Below are positions 25,352 to 33,947 of a stretch of 64,000 nt of DNA, piece by piece (the first letter of the stretch is position 1; each line of letters starts with the position of its first letter). The notes beneath the pieces were generated by a model. It had not been told where the DNA came from. It searched no databases and worked only from the letters and a program-made list of their open reading frames with translations. The position numbers and the translations under genes are program-made. This DNA is from Marinobacter salarius (GTDB taxonomy: Bacteria > Pseudomonadota > Gammaproteobacteria > Pseudomonadales > Oleiphilaceae), in contig NZ_CP136693.1 of assembly GCF_032922745.1 (NCBI RefSeq), forward strand, positions 806,001-870,000, written 5' to 3'.

Positions 25352-26674
25352 ATGAATGCCGTTGTTGCTGCGGTCGTGATCATGCTCGTGCTGAGCTTGT
25401 GCCGCATCCACGTTGTTGTTGCCCTGATTATTGGCGCCGTCGCCGGCGGCCTGATCAGCGGCCTGTCACTGGACGCCACCATTGCCGCGTTTAACGAGGG
25501 CCTGGGAGGCGGCGCCACCGTCGCCCTGTCCTACGCCACCCTCGGTGCCTTCGCCGTCGCCATCGGCAAATCCGGCCTCGCCCATGCCCTGGCGGACAAA
25601 GCCCTGAACCTGGTGGGCCGGCAGGATAACGGCAAAGCCGCTGGCGGCATCCGCCTGCTGATCGTTGGCCTGCTACTGGCCATTGCCATGTCGTCCCAGA
25701 ACATCCTGCCCATTCACATTGCTTTCATTCCGCTTGTGGTGCCACCACTGCTGTACGTGATGGCCAAACTGAACATGGACCGCCGCCTGGTGGCCTGCGT
25801 GCTGACGTTCGGGCTGATCACTCCCTACATGTTCCTGCCTGTAGGCTTCGGAGGGATTTACCTCAATGAAATCCTGCTGGCGAACGTGGGCGACAACGGC
25901 ATCGACGCCACCGACCTCAACGTCATGTCCGCCATGGCTTTGCCAGCACTTGGCATGCTCTGTGGACTTCTCGTCGCCGTCTTTTTCAGCTACCGCGGCG
26001 ACCGACACTACAGTCTGGACGCCATTGCCCGCACCGAACGGGTAGATGTGACCTACAACGGCAGCACGCTGCTCATGGCCCTGGTCGCCATCGTGGCGGC
26101 GTTCGTGGTACAGCTGTGGTTGGGTTCGATGATCCTCGGGGCGCTGGCTGGCTTTGTACTGTTCAACCTGTCCGGGGTAGTGAAATGGAAAGAAGCCGAC
26201 GACCTGTTCACCGAAGGCATGAAAATGCTGGCAATGATCGGCTTCATCATGATCGCCGCTTCCGGCTTTGCCGAAGTCATGCGCGAAACCGGTGACATTG
26301 CCACCCTGGTGGAAGGCTCCGTCTCCGCCATCGGCGACAACAAAGCCCTGGCCGCCCTGCTGATGCTGGTCGTTGGCCTGCTGATCACCATGGGCATCGG
26401 TTCGTCGTTCTCCACCATCCCCATCATCGCAGCCCTCTACGTGCCGCTAGCCCTGGAACTGGGCTTCAGCCCACTGGCCATTGTGGCTCTGGTCGGCACC
26501 GCCGGCGCCCTGGGCGATGCCGGCTCTCCGGCCTCGGATTCCACCCTCGGCCCCACCGCCGGCCTCAACGTCGATGGCCAGCACAACCACATCTGGGATA
26601 CGGTGGTGCCGACGTTCCTGCACTACAACCTGCCGTTGTTGGGCTTTGGGTGGTTGGCGGCTATGGTTCTTTAG
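25352..26674 (+). CDS. Na+/H+ antiporter family protein
   Basis: A 440-residue carrier with about 11 hydrophobic segments. Features are the N-terminal helix, GGGATVALSYATLGAFAVAIG, the pore-like SSQNILPIHIAFIPL, and a second-half motif GIGSSFSTIPIIAALYVPL followed by GDAGSPASDSTLGPTAGL, characteristic of the NhaC-like Na+/H+ antiporter family. Expected role is sodium/proton exchange across the inner membrane, or organic anion exchange, as some members have been reassigned. It ends 47 bases before hairpin A5. Confidence 0.85.
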   Translation: MNAVVAAVVIMLVLSLCRIHVVVALIIGAVAGGLISGLSLDATIAAFNEGLGGGATVALSYATLGAFAVAIGKSGLAHALADKALNLVGRQDNGKAAGGIRLLIVGLLLAIAMSSQNILPIHIAFIPLVVPPLLYVMAKLNMDRRLVACVLTFGLITPYMFLPVGFGGIYLNEILLANVGDNGIDATDLNVMSAMALPALGMLCGLLVAVFFSYRGDRHYSLDAIARTERVDVTYNGSTLLMALVAIVAAFVVQLWLGSMILGALAGFVLFNLSGVVKWKEADDLFTEGMKMLAMIGFIMIAASGFAEVMRETGDIATLVEGSVSAIGDNKALAALLMLVVGLLITMGIGSSFSTIPIIAALYVPLALELGFSPLAIVALVGTAGALGDAGSPASDSTLGPTAGLNVDGQHNHIWDTVVPTFLHYNLPLLGFGWLAAMVL

Positions 26675-26721
26675 GGTTCGGAGTTGTCTGCTATTCGTAG
26701 CCTGACTTCAACGGGGGCTGC

Positions 26722-26810
26722 GAGGGGGCAGGGGGAGTTTTTGCTCTTGAAATGGAACTCGCTGCGCTCAGACACCCATTTCTGGCGAGTAAAAATCCCC
26801 CTACCCCCTC
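26722..26810. repeat. Family A long hairpin, copy A5 (core reversed)
   Basis: Left arm GAGGGGGCAGGGGGAGTTTT pairs with a right arm ending in CCCCCTACCCCCTC, with inner GAAATGG/CCATTTC. The core is reversed (AACTCGCTGCGCTCAGACACC). It lies 47 bases after the antiporter stop codon. Confidence 0.88.
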
Positions 26811-26892
26811 ACGAACCAACACCCAAGATATCGCCAAGAACACACAAAATGTCACTGTCCTTTCAAGCGATACCCTTTCGGTTCAAACCGGA

Positions 26893-26973
26893 GGGTGTTG
26901 GGGTGCTTTCTGCCGGGAAAAAGGTGTCTGAGCGCAGCGAGTTCTTTTTCCCAGAAGAAAGCACCACGACGCC
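26893..26973. repeat. Family A long hairpin, copy A6
   Basis: Left arm GGGTGTTGGGGTGCTTTCTG pairs with a right arm GAAAGCACCACGACGCC with mismatches near the base; inner arms are GGGAAAAAG/CTTTTTCCC. The core is TGTCTGAGCGCAGCGAGTTC. It lies 53 bases from the stop codon of the yheV-like gene. Confidence 0.85.
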
Positions 26974-27025
26974 GTCCAGGCCCCCAAAACCAGCAGGCTA
27001 CAACAGGAAGGCAAACTCCAAAGCC

Positions 27026-27274
27026 TCAATCATCCTTGGAAGAAAAGAACACCACCTGCTTAACGGTATGATCGTCTTCGTTGTCGAGCTTGTTCACCCG
27101 GGTTTCCAGTTCGGGATTGGTCGGCTCCGGGGTATCAGACACCGCATCCGTGAAACCGCAGGCGACGCACTCGCGAACCTGATCATCGTCGTCGGTGGTA
27201 AACATCATGATTTTGTCCATCTCCGCACAGCGGGGACAGACAGCGCCGGCGATAAAACGTTTGGGGGTCGCCAT
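27026..27274 (-). CDS. YheV family putative zinc-binding protein
   Basis: An 82-residue protein with two CxxC pairs, CPRC (about 13-16) and CVAC (about 36-39), likely one zinc site, followed by an acidic tail. This matches the YheV/DUF2387 family. In E. coli yheV lies immediately downstream of prlC; here it is 61 bases downstream of prlC on the same strand, so the linkage is conserved. Function unknown. Confidence 0.85.
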   Translation of the reverse strand: MATPKRFIAGAVCPRCAEMDKIMMFTTDDDDQVRECVACGFTDAVSDTPEPTNPELETRVNKLDNEDDHTVKQVVFFSSKDD

Positions 27275-27335
27275 GGTTAAAACTCCAACAATTCCAGAAC
27301 CCGGCCAGCCACAAAACTGACCGGGTGATATCGGC

Positions 27336-29381
27336 TTAAGCCGCGTCTTCAGTAATACCCGTCTGTTTCAGCAGCGCACCCACCTCCGGTTCACGGCCAC
27401 GGAACGCCTTGAACAGTTCCATCGGCTCCTGGGAACCGCCTTTTTCAAGGATGTTCTGCAGGAACGCCTTACCGGTTTGCGGATCGAAGATACCCTTCTC
27501 CTCGAACAGCGAAAACGCATCCGCCGCCAGCACCTCGGCCCATTTGTAGCTGTAATAGCCCGCGGCGTAGCCACCCGCAAAAATGTGGGAGAAGCTGTTG
27601 GGGAAGCGGTTGAACGAGGGTGCTTCCACCACCGCGATTTCGCTCCGCACCTTGCGATGCATGTCCAGCGGGTTGGTGGGGGCGTCGAGGGTGAATTCCG
27701 CGTGCAGGCGGAAATCAAACAGCGAAAACTCCAACTGACGCACCATCGCCATGCCGGACTGGAAATTCTTGGCCGCCAGCAGCTTTTGCAGCAGGTCGTC
27801 CGGCAGCGGCTCACCGGTTTCATGGTGCGAGGCGATCAGGGCCAGGGAATCCGGGTTCCAGCACCAGTTTTCCAGGAACTGGCTGGGCAGTTCCACCGCG
27901 TCCCAGGCAACGCCATTGATTCCGGATACGTCCAGCACATCCACCTGGGTGAGCATGTGGTGCAGGCCGTGCCCGAACTCGTGAAACAGCGTGGTGACCT
28001 CATCGTGGGTCAGCAGTGACGGCTTGCCGTTCACCGGCGGCGTGAAGTTACAGGTCAGGAAAGCCACCGGCAGCTGCAACTGGCCGCGCAGGTTGCGCCA
28101 ACGTACTCGGCAGTCCGCCATCCAGGCGCCGCCACGCTTGCCCTGGCGGGCGTACAGATCAAGGTAAAACCAGGCCAGGGGCTCGCCATTGCGGCTGATG
28201 CAATAGGCGGTCGCGTCCGGGTGCCAGGTTTCTACGTCTGGTTTGGCTTCAATCTGCACGTCGAACAGCTTCTCGGCCACGGCAAACAAGCCTGGAACCA
28301 CCTTGTCCACCGGGAACCACGGGCGCAGGGTTTCCGGGGAAATGTCGTAGCGTTCCTGGCGCAGTTTTTCACTGTAGTAGCCGATGTCCCACGCCTGCAG
28401 GTCCTCAACGCCGTGGGTGTCCCTGGCGAAGGCCTTCAGCTCGGCAAACTCCCGCTCGGCAATGGGTTTGGACTTGGCCGCCAACTGGTTCAGGAAGTCC
28501 AGCACTTCGTCGACATTGCGAGCCATCTTGGTGGCCAGGGAGCGCTCGGCGTAGTTGTCGAATCCGAGCAGCTGAGCCATGGAGTGACGACGCTTGAGGA
28601 TTTCCGCCATCACCGGCGTGTTGTCCCAGGTGCCGGCATCCGGGCCCATGTCGGACGCACGGGTCACAAAGGCTTCGTAGACTTCACGACGCAGGTCGCG
28701 GTTGTCACCGTAGGTCATCACCGGGTAGAAGCTGGGGAAATCCAGGGTGATCACATAGCCGTCCAGATCCTTCTGTTGCGCTGCCTGCTTGGCACCATCG
28801 AGTGCGCTCTCAGGAACGCCCGCCAGCTCTTCCACATCGGTGATGTGCTTGAACCAGTGTTGAGTGGCATCCAGAACGTTGTCGCTGAAACGGTTGGAGA
28901 GCTCCGACAGCTCCATCGACAGATTGGCGTACTGCTCTTTCTTTTCCTGGGGCAGATCGACGCCACCGAGGTGGAAGTCCCGCAGGGTGTTGTCCACGGA
29001 TTTACGCTGCGCCTCGCTGAGTTCATCGTACTGGCCGCTTTCTGCCAGCTTCTTGTAAGCCTCGCAGAGTTCTGCATTCTGGCTTAACTCGGTGCTGTAC
29101 TCGGTGAGCTTTTCCAGGCAGTTCTTGTAAACCTTGCGCAGGTCATCACTATTCATCACACCGTTCAGGTGGGAAATCACCGACCAGGCTCTTTCCAGCC
29201 GGTCTTCGGTTGCCTGCATCGGTTGCGCCAGGGTTTCCCAGGTGGGTTCGTCCTGCTGCGCCAGTTGTGAGATTTTCACGCGGTTCTCGCTGAGAATCTG
29301 GTCAATTGCCGGTTCCATGTGCTCGGTGCGAACATGGTCAAACTTGGGCAACAGGTCGTCGGTCAATAACGGGTTATTCAT
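27336..29381 (-). CDS. prlC: Oligopeptidase A (M3 metallopeptidase)
   Basis: A cytoplasmic zinc endopeptidase of 681 residues, the full PrlC length. The M3 active site HEFGH is in TLFHEFGHGLHHM at about residue 463-467, with the third ligand Glu further on. It degrades short peptides including cleaved signal peptides. The yheV-like gene follows on the same strand. Upstream, 207 bases containing hairpin B1 separate it from the divergent carbonic anhydrase gene. Confidence 0.95.
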   Translation of the reverse strand: MNNPLLTDDLLPKFDHVRTEHMEPAIDQILSENRVKISQLAQQDEPTWETLAQPMQATEDRLERAWSVISHLNGVMNSDDLRKVYKNCLEKLTEYSTELSQNAELCEAYKKLAESGQYDELSEAQRKSVDNTLRDFHLGGVDLPQEKKEQYANLSMELSELSNRFSDNVLDATQHWFKHITDVEELAGVPESALDGAKQAAQQKDLDGYVITLDFPSFYPVMTYGDNRDLRREVYEAFVTRASDMGPDAGTWDNTPVMAEILKRRHSMAQLLGFDNYAERSLATKMARNVDEVLDFLNQLAAKSKPIAEREFAELKAFARDTHGVEDLQAWDIGYYSEKLRQERYDISPETLRPWFPVDKVVPGLFAVAEKLFDVQIEAKPDVETWHPDATAYCISRNGEPLAWFYLDLYARQGKRGGAWMADCRVRWRNLRGQLQLPVAFLTCNFTPPVNGKPSLLTHDEVTTLFHEFGHGLHHMLTQVDVLDVSGINGVAWDAVELPSQFLENWCWNPDSLALIASHHETGEPLPDDLLQKLLAAKNFQSGMAMVRQLEFSLFDFRLHAEFTLDAPTNPLDMHRKVRSEIAVVEAPSFNRFPNSFSHIFAGGYAAGYYSYKWAEVLAADAFSLFEEKGIFDPQTGKAFLQNILEKGGSQEPMELFKAFRGREPEVGALLKQTGITEDAA

Positions 29382-29439
29382 AAGTCCCCTTCTCAGCCTT
29401 TAATTTGTCAGGTAGCTTCGAGTATTCAACATCGGGAAA

Positions 29440-29552
29440 GGCACCTGTGGGGAAGCTTTTCCAAAACTGTACGGAGCCATGGATGGCGGAGTCCAAGCGT
29501 CACATGGATGTGCCGAAGGAGCGTGTTTTGGAAAAGCTTCCCCACAGGTGCC
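29440..29552. repeat. Family B branched hairpin, copy B1
   Basis: Arms 29440-29467 and 29525-29552 are 28-base perfect complements (GGCACCTGTGGGGAAGCTTT starts the left arm). The 57-base interior can fold into two small hairpins, GCCA-TGGA-TGGC and CACA-TGGA-TGTG, followed by a GAGCGT-like stretch. Together they give a three-way-junction shape. It lies between the divergent prlC and gamma-carbonic anhydrase genes, 58 bases from the prlC start and 36 bases from the other. Confidence 0.88.
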
Positions 29553-29588
29553 CCGAGCCTTCGGGTAAACGCTATATAGGTATATGTA

Positions 29589-30125
29589 ATGTCGAATGTA
29601 CGAACACACAAGGGTAACACGCCACAATTTGGAGAACGCGCCTGGATTGACCCAAGCGCAGTAGTCATCGGGGATGTCCAGACAGGGGATGACGTCTCCA
29701 TCTGGCCAATGACGGCGGTGCGCGGTGACATGCACAAAATCCGCATTGGCAATCGCTGCAGCATCCAGGATGGGTCGGTGCTGCACATCACTCATGCCAG
29801 TGATTATAACCCCGGTGGCTATCCGCTTCTGATCGGGGATGACGTGACCGTTGGCCACAAGGCGCTGCTACACGGCTGCACCATTGGTAACCGGGTGCTG
29901 GTAGGTATGGGTTGCATCATCATGGACGGCGCCGTGGTGGAGGACGAAGTGATTGTCGCTGCTGGCTGCCTGGTGCCGCCGGGCAAAACCCTGGAGTCCG
30001 GTTACCTGTACGTTGGGTCACCCTGCAAACAGGCCCGGGCGTTGTCGGATCAGGAAAAGACCTTCTTCAAGTACACCGCGGCCAATTACGTCAAACTCAA
30101 GGACGACTATCTCAATGAGGTTTAG
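29589..30125 (+). CDS. Gamma-type carbonic anhydrase family protein (YrdA-like)
   Basis: A left-handed beta-helix protein of 178 residues. Hexapeptide repeats such as IGDVQT, IGNRCS, IGDDVT, IGNRVL and VEDEVI form the helix. Metal-binding histidines are at H66/H69 (SVLHITH), H90 and H95 (VGHKALLHG), as in gamma-carbonic anhydrases. Many members of the YrdA group show no measured hydratase activity, so function should be held as family level. Hairpin B1 lies just upstream, and the sulfatase-type gene follows after 15 bases. Confidence 0.9.
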   Translation: MSNVRTHKGNTPQFGERAWIDPSAVVIGDVQTGDDVSIWPMTAVRGDMHKIRIGNRCSIQDGSVLHITHASDYNPGGYPLLIGDDVTVGHKALLHGCTIGNRVLVGMGCIIMDGAVVEDEVIVAAGCLVPPGKTLESGYLYVGSPCKQARALSDQEKTFFKYTAANYVKLKDDYLNEV

Positions 30126-30140
30126 TGGAGAGATCCGCCA

Positions 30141-31760
30141 TTGAAGCGACTGCTGTTAACCACCATCCTGCTGAACGTTTTGTTCGTGGCGTTGCTGCTG
30201 CCTCACTATCCCCAAATGCCCTGGTTGGCAGCGGAAGCCCTGTTGATAAGTGGACTGTTCGCTCTTCTACCTGAAAGCACGGGGAAGCGTGTCGGAGCGG
30301 CAACTGTTGGCGCTCTCTTTGGCCTGCTCGCTTTCTTTGCACTGAGTGATGTTCTGGTTCGCCACAGCATCGGGCGACCTTTCAATCTCTATCTCGAGTT
30401 GGGCCTTGCCGGTTCGGTGTTTAACCTGTTGCAGAGCAACCTGGGAATGACACTGTCGCTGACGCTGATCGTCATGGCCCTGGCTGTCTTCGTGGGGTTG
30501 GGCATCTGCGTAAGCCGGTTGCTCCGGCAGACTGATGCAAACCGTTCCCGCGCTCCGGCAACCGCCGTTGCGGCTCTGGGCATCGTCGCCATGGGGGTAG
30601 CGTTCCTGCCGCAACCATTCGTGGGCCTGACAGCAGCCCGGGCAGCCACCCAGCAGGTTGAACTGGCCGCTGATACCTATCAGTCAACGGCCTCTTTCCA
30701 GCAGCATTTGATGGATAACCCGGGCGCCAGCCAATCCAGGCCACTGCAGGCGCTTGCTCAAACCGATGTGATCCTGGGGTTCATTGAGTCCTACGGCATA
30801 TCTTCCGTCACCGACCCGCGTTACGGGCCCCTGATCCAGCCTCGCCTCCAGCAAATGGAGCAGGTGCTGGCGAACGCCGGCCTGCATATGGTCACGGGCC
30901 GCCTGCAATCCCCCGTTCAGGGTGGCCAATCCTGGCTGGCGCATACCACGCTGCTCAGCGGCCAATGGATCGACACCCAACTCGATTACGACACTTTCCT
31001 GGCCAGCGACTATCCCACACTGATTAATGATATGGGCGCGACTGGCCATGATACCGTGGCCGTTATGCCCGCCATTACCCGGGAGTGGCCGGAGGGTCTT
31101 GCGTTCGGCTACAACCGCATCTATCACTCCACCACCATGGGCTATCGTGGACCCGCCCTGAACTGGGTCACCATGCCAGATCAGTACACCTGGTCATGGT
31201 TCCAACGCCAGATTCGGGAGCGCGCTGATCATACCCCTGTGTTCGCTGAGGTGGCGCTGATCAGCAGCCACGCGCCATGGGTCCCCATACTCCCGGTTCT
31301 GGACGATTGGGACAGCATTGGCAATGGAGAAGCGTTTAACCGCTGGAAAGACGCCGGCGAAGCACCTGCGAGCCTGTGGCGGGACCCCGAGCGCGTGCGC
31401 GATCACTATGCCCGCTCGCTGGATTATGCACTGAACGTGGCCACCGAATACGCCAAACGCCATGTGGATAACAAGACCCTGCTGGTGCTGACAGGCGACC
31501 ATCAGGCGGCCCCTTTGATCACCGGCGACGACGCCAGCCGCGACGTCATTGTTCATGTGATTAGCGCCGACCCCACAATGCTGGCGCCGTTTGTTGGCAG
31601 CAGTGATCAGAAGGGCATACGCGGATTCCGGTGGGGTGCGCACCCCCACTCGGATCAGCAGGGGCCTTCGATGGCCAGCTTCCGGCCCTTTCTTCATCGG
31701 GCTTTCAGCGGCCCGCACATTCCGGTAGAAGTGTCTGCTTCAGGCGTTGTTGAGCAGTAA
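30141..31760 (+). CDS. Inner-membrane sulfatase-fold (alkaline phosphatase superfamily) enzyme
   Basis: A 539-residue protein with about five N-terminal membrane segments (residues 1-165) and a large periplasmic domain of the alkaline-phosphatase/sulfatase fold. TGDHQAA near the C-terminus is a metal-binding motif of the fold, and the region DVILGFIESYG holds the first metal Asp/Glu with a Ser nearby as the probable nucleophile region. The shape recalls phosphoethanolamine or phosphoglycerol transferases, but typical motifs of those are not clear, so no substrate is proposed. Start is TTG 30141 with GGAG ten bases upstream. Confidence 0.75.
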   Translation: MKRLLLTTILLNVLFVALLLPHYPQMPWLAAEALLISGLFALLPESTGKRVGAATVGALFGLLAFFALSDVLVRHSIGRPFNLYLELGLAGSVFNLLQSNLGMTLSLTLIVMALAVFVGLGICVSRLLRQTDANRSRAPATAVAALGIVAMGVAFLPQPFVGLTAARAATQQVELAADTYQSTASFQQHLMDNPGASQSRPLQALAQTDVILGFIESYGISSVTDPRYGPLIQPRLQQMEQVLANAGLHMVTGRLQSPVQGGQSWLAHTTLLSGQWIDTQLDYDTFLASDYPTLINDMGATGHDTVAVMPAITREWPEGLAFGYNRIYHSTTMGYRGPALNWVTMPDQYTWSWFQRQIRERADHTPVFAEVALISSHAPWVPILPVLDDWDSIGNGEAFNRWKDAGEAPASLWRDPERVRDHYARSLDYALNVATEYAKRHVDNKTLLVLTGDHQAAPLITGDDASRDVIVHVISADPTMLAPFVGSSDQKGIRGFRWGAHPHSDQQGPSMASFRPFLHRAFSGPHIPVEVSASGVVEQ

Positions 31761-31786
31761 CCGGTAAAGAAGGAGAACGGTCAGAT

Positions 31787-32104
31787 TCAGCTCCCGGCCT
31801 CTGCCGTTGTTTTTGCGCCGGCTTTCCGAAGTGTCTCTGCATACGCGGTGCTACGACGGTGCCGCGACACCAGGTCCAGGATGGTCTCACCGTTTTCATC
31901 GACTGCGTTGAGATCCCGCCCCGCTTCCACAAAGAAACCGACGAAACGGTCAAAGTCTTCGGCAATCATGGCCTGGTAGGCTTTGATCAGGGCGTTGAAG
32001 TCAGGATTGATGTTGCGGTCGTAGGGCGTAATGGCCAGGAAGCTCTTTACCCGCTCATCACTCCATTCCTCACCAATCACTTTCGGTTTGTCAGGTCCGC
32101 TCAT
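31787..32104 (-). CDS. PA4642 family protein
   Basis: A 105-residue soluble protein with the conserved N-terminus KPKVIGEEWSDERVKSFL, the segment ADYLNAL-like NPDFNALIKAYQAM, and an ankyrin-like repeat (AGRDLNAVDENGETILDLVSRH broken over the middle), matching a small family named after P. aeruginosa PA4642. Its function is unknown. It converges with the sulfatase-fold gene 26 bases away. The 148 bases upstream, before motB, are AT-rich and should hold its promoter. Confidence 0.85.
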   Translation of the reverse strand: MSGPDKPKVIGEEWSDERVKSFLAITPYDRNINPDFNALIKAYQAMIAEDFDRFVGFFVEAGRDLNAVDENGETILDLVSRHRRSTAYAETLRKAGAKTTAEAGS

Positions 32105-32252
32105 AATCTCTCTCTGGCCTTTTCGTTACAGCTTTTTACAGCAAATAGTTACGACAAATGTGTTTGCGTTGGGCTGCACAGTATAAAGATCTAAAAGCGC
32201 CGGGGTTATATAAATTGACTATGAGGAGCTTCCCGGCAGGCATATGCGAACT

Positions 32253-33086
32253 TCACGGGTTAATTTCCACCGGTAACTGGTCCGTCTCCACGCTGTCGTC
32301 GCATTGCGGGTTGCGAATGGCGATCTCCACCCTCCGGTTCTTGGCCCGGTTCTCCGGGCTGTCGTTGGGCGCCAGCGGGTTGGTTTCCGCCCGGCCCGCC
32401 GCGACAACCCGCTCCGCCGGCACCTGACGATTCAGCACCAGCTCGTGAACCACCGACACGGCACGCGCGGCAGACAGGTCCCAGTTGGAGCGATAGCGGC
32501 CACTGGCTATCGGGCGGTCATCCGTGTAACCCGCCACCAGAACGTCACCGGTGCAACCAGACAACACCTCTACCACCCGTTCGATGATCGGCACCATTCC
32601 CGGCTTGATCGCCGCTTCTCCGGAGCGGAACGTGGCTTCCTCCGAAAACCGGATCACCACCCGGCTTTCATCGTAGTTGACGCTCAATGCCTCCGAAGCC
32701 ACTTCCGGTTCAAGCTCTTCGATCATTCGACTTGCCAGATCGATCACACCCGCCGGAATTTTGGTCGGGGCATCCGCTTCCGCGCGTTCATCAATAAATT
32801 CGGGCTCGTCGGTCGCTGTCTCCATTGGCTCCGGCAGGGAAACCGTATCCGACTCAATCAGGGTCAGCGGCGAGCCCCCCACAGCATCGCCGAGCACCTG
32901 GTTGCTGCCGAAGGCCCCCGCCATGGAATTAGCCATGGCACGGTACTTTTCAACATCCATTTCCGCGAACGACAGCAACAGGATAAAAAAAGTCAGCAGC
33001 AGGGTGGCCAGATCGGCGAAGGTGACAATCCAGGCCGGGGAGCCACGGCCATGCTTCTTCTTTTTGACGGGCTGGCGAACCACCAA
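32253..33086 (-). CDS. pomB: Flagellar motor stator protein PomB/MotB
   Basis: A 277-residue stator subunit. One membrane helix (about 19-41, AWIVTFADLATLLLTFFILL) holds the ion-binding Asp in TFADLATLL. A plug-like amphipathic segment follows, and the C-terminal OmpA-type peptidoglycan-binding domain (about 150-270) has the motif AGYTDDRPIASG...RYRSNWDLSAARA. The sequence around the helix resembles PomB, the sodium-type stator. TTG 33086 is the probable start (GGGAGG eight bases upstream), three bases after the pomA stop; GTG 33083 is the alternative. No other flagellar genes lie nearby. Confidence 0.85.
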   Translation of the reverse strand: MVVRQPVKKKKHGRGSPAWIVTFADLATLLLTFFILLLSFAEMDVEKYRAMANSMAGAFGSNQVLGDAVGGSPLTLIESDTVSLPEPMETATDEPEFIDERAEADAPTKIPAGVIDLASRMIEELEPEVASEALSVNYDESRVVIRFSEEATFRSGEAAIKPGMVPIIERVVEVLSGCTGDVLVAGYTDDRPIASGRYRSNWDLSAARAVSVVHELVLNRQVPAERVVAAGRAETNPLAPNDSPENRAKNRRVEIAIRNPQCDDSVETDQLPVEINP

Positions 33087-33089
33087 AAC

Positions 33090-33863
33090 CTACGCCTCCC
33101 GCTCCGGCGCAAGACCATTGCGCTGCTCCGGCGTTACAAAGGACGACAGCAGTTCGGTCATCACCCGGGGATTCTCCCCGCGCATGATGGTACGCATTGA
33201 TGTGGTAATCAGTAACTGGTTACGTGCCTCATCTTCGGCCTTGAGCTGCAGCTTGTCGGCCAGGGGCAGGGCGATCAACTGGGCGATGAAGGCGCCATAG
33301 AGCGTGGTCAGCAGGGCGATCGCCATGGCCGGCCCAATGGAGGACGGATCGTCGAGGGTGTTGAGCATCTGCACCAGGCCAACCAGTGTGCCCAGCATAC
33401 CGATCGCCGGAGCGGATTCACCGATACCACGAAATACCCTTTCGGAGACTTCGTAGCGCTCGGCCGTTTGCTGGGTTTCCTGAGCCAGAGCTTCTTCAAC
33501 CAACTCCGGTGGGTGGCCATCCACGCACAGATTGATGGCCTTTTTCAGAAACTCGTTTTCGGTGCCGTGGTTCTCCAAGCCCAGGATACCTTCCTTGCGA
33601 ACGACAAGAGCCAGTATGCCAACTTCGCGGATCAACTCCGCCGGCCGTTCGACGCGATCCTGAAACGCCGCTGCAAACGCCAGCCTGAAAGCACTCATCA
33701 CCGAAGGCAGACGAAACTTGATGAGGGTGACGGCAAACGTGCCACCCAGCACAATCGCCAGCCCCGGAAGGTTGAAAAAGGTCAGTATTGACGCGTTGGC
33801 CAGCATCGCGAGCACGACAATCAGTACGCCTGCCACTAGCCCGACAAGGGTGAGTATATCCAT
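33090..33863 (-). CDS. pomA: Flagellar motor stator protein PomA/MotA
   Basis: A 257-residue stator subunit with four membrane helices (about 5-22, 28-46, 150-170, 183-203) and the cytoplasmic loop that contacts the rotor protein FliG. It aligns with Vibrio PomA from memory (GESAPAIGMLGTLVGLVQML, DDPSSIGPAMAIALLTTLYG). The pair pomA-pomB is co-oriented with three bases between. The sodium-type sequence suggests sodium-driven rotation, but the ion is not proven. Its start is ATG 33863. Confidence 0.9.
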   Translation of the reverse strand: MDILTLVGLVAGVLIVVLAMLANASILTFFNLPGLAIVLGGTFAVTLIKFRLPSVMSAFRLAFAAAFQDRVERPAELIREVGILALVVRKEGILGLENHGTENEFLKKAINLCVDGHPPELVEEALAQETQQTAERYEVSERVFRGIGESAPAIGMLGTLVGLVQMLNTLDDPSSIGPAMAIALLTTLYGAFIAQLIALPLADKLQLKAEDEARNQLLITTSMRTIMRGENPRVMTELLSSFVTPEQRNGLAPEREA

Positions 33864-33947
33864 CAGAGACCTTAAATCAGCGATTAATCAGCGAGCTTCA
33901 GGAACCGTCTACACCTGCGAAGCATAGCCCATTGATCCGGGTTGGGC

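Larger units (their letters stand above)
26675..27025. other. Intergenic region with two family A hairpins
   Basis: A 351-base gap between the convergent antiporter and yheV-like genes. It holds hairpins A5 and A6, 82 bases apart. The remainder shows no gene, RNA or promoter that I can support. Confidence 0.7.

Noticed and set aside
3506..26973. Reading the family A hairpins as ordinary Rho-independent terminators
   Set aside because: Their position at gene ends suits this, but there is no T-tract after the stems, and the stem base is GC-rich with the A/T part inside. Termination by another mechanism remains possible.
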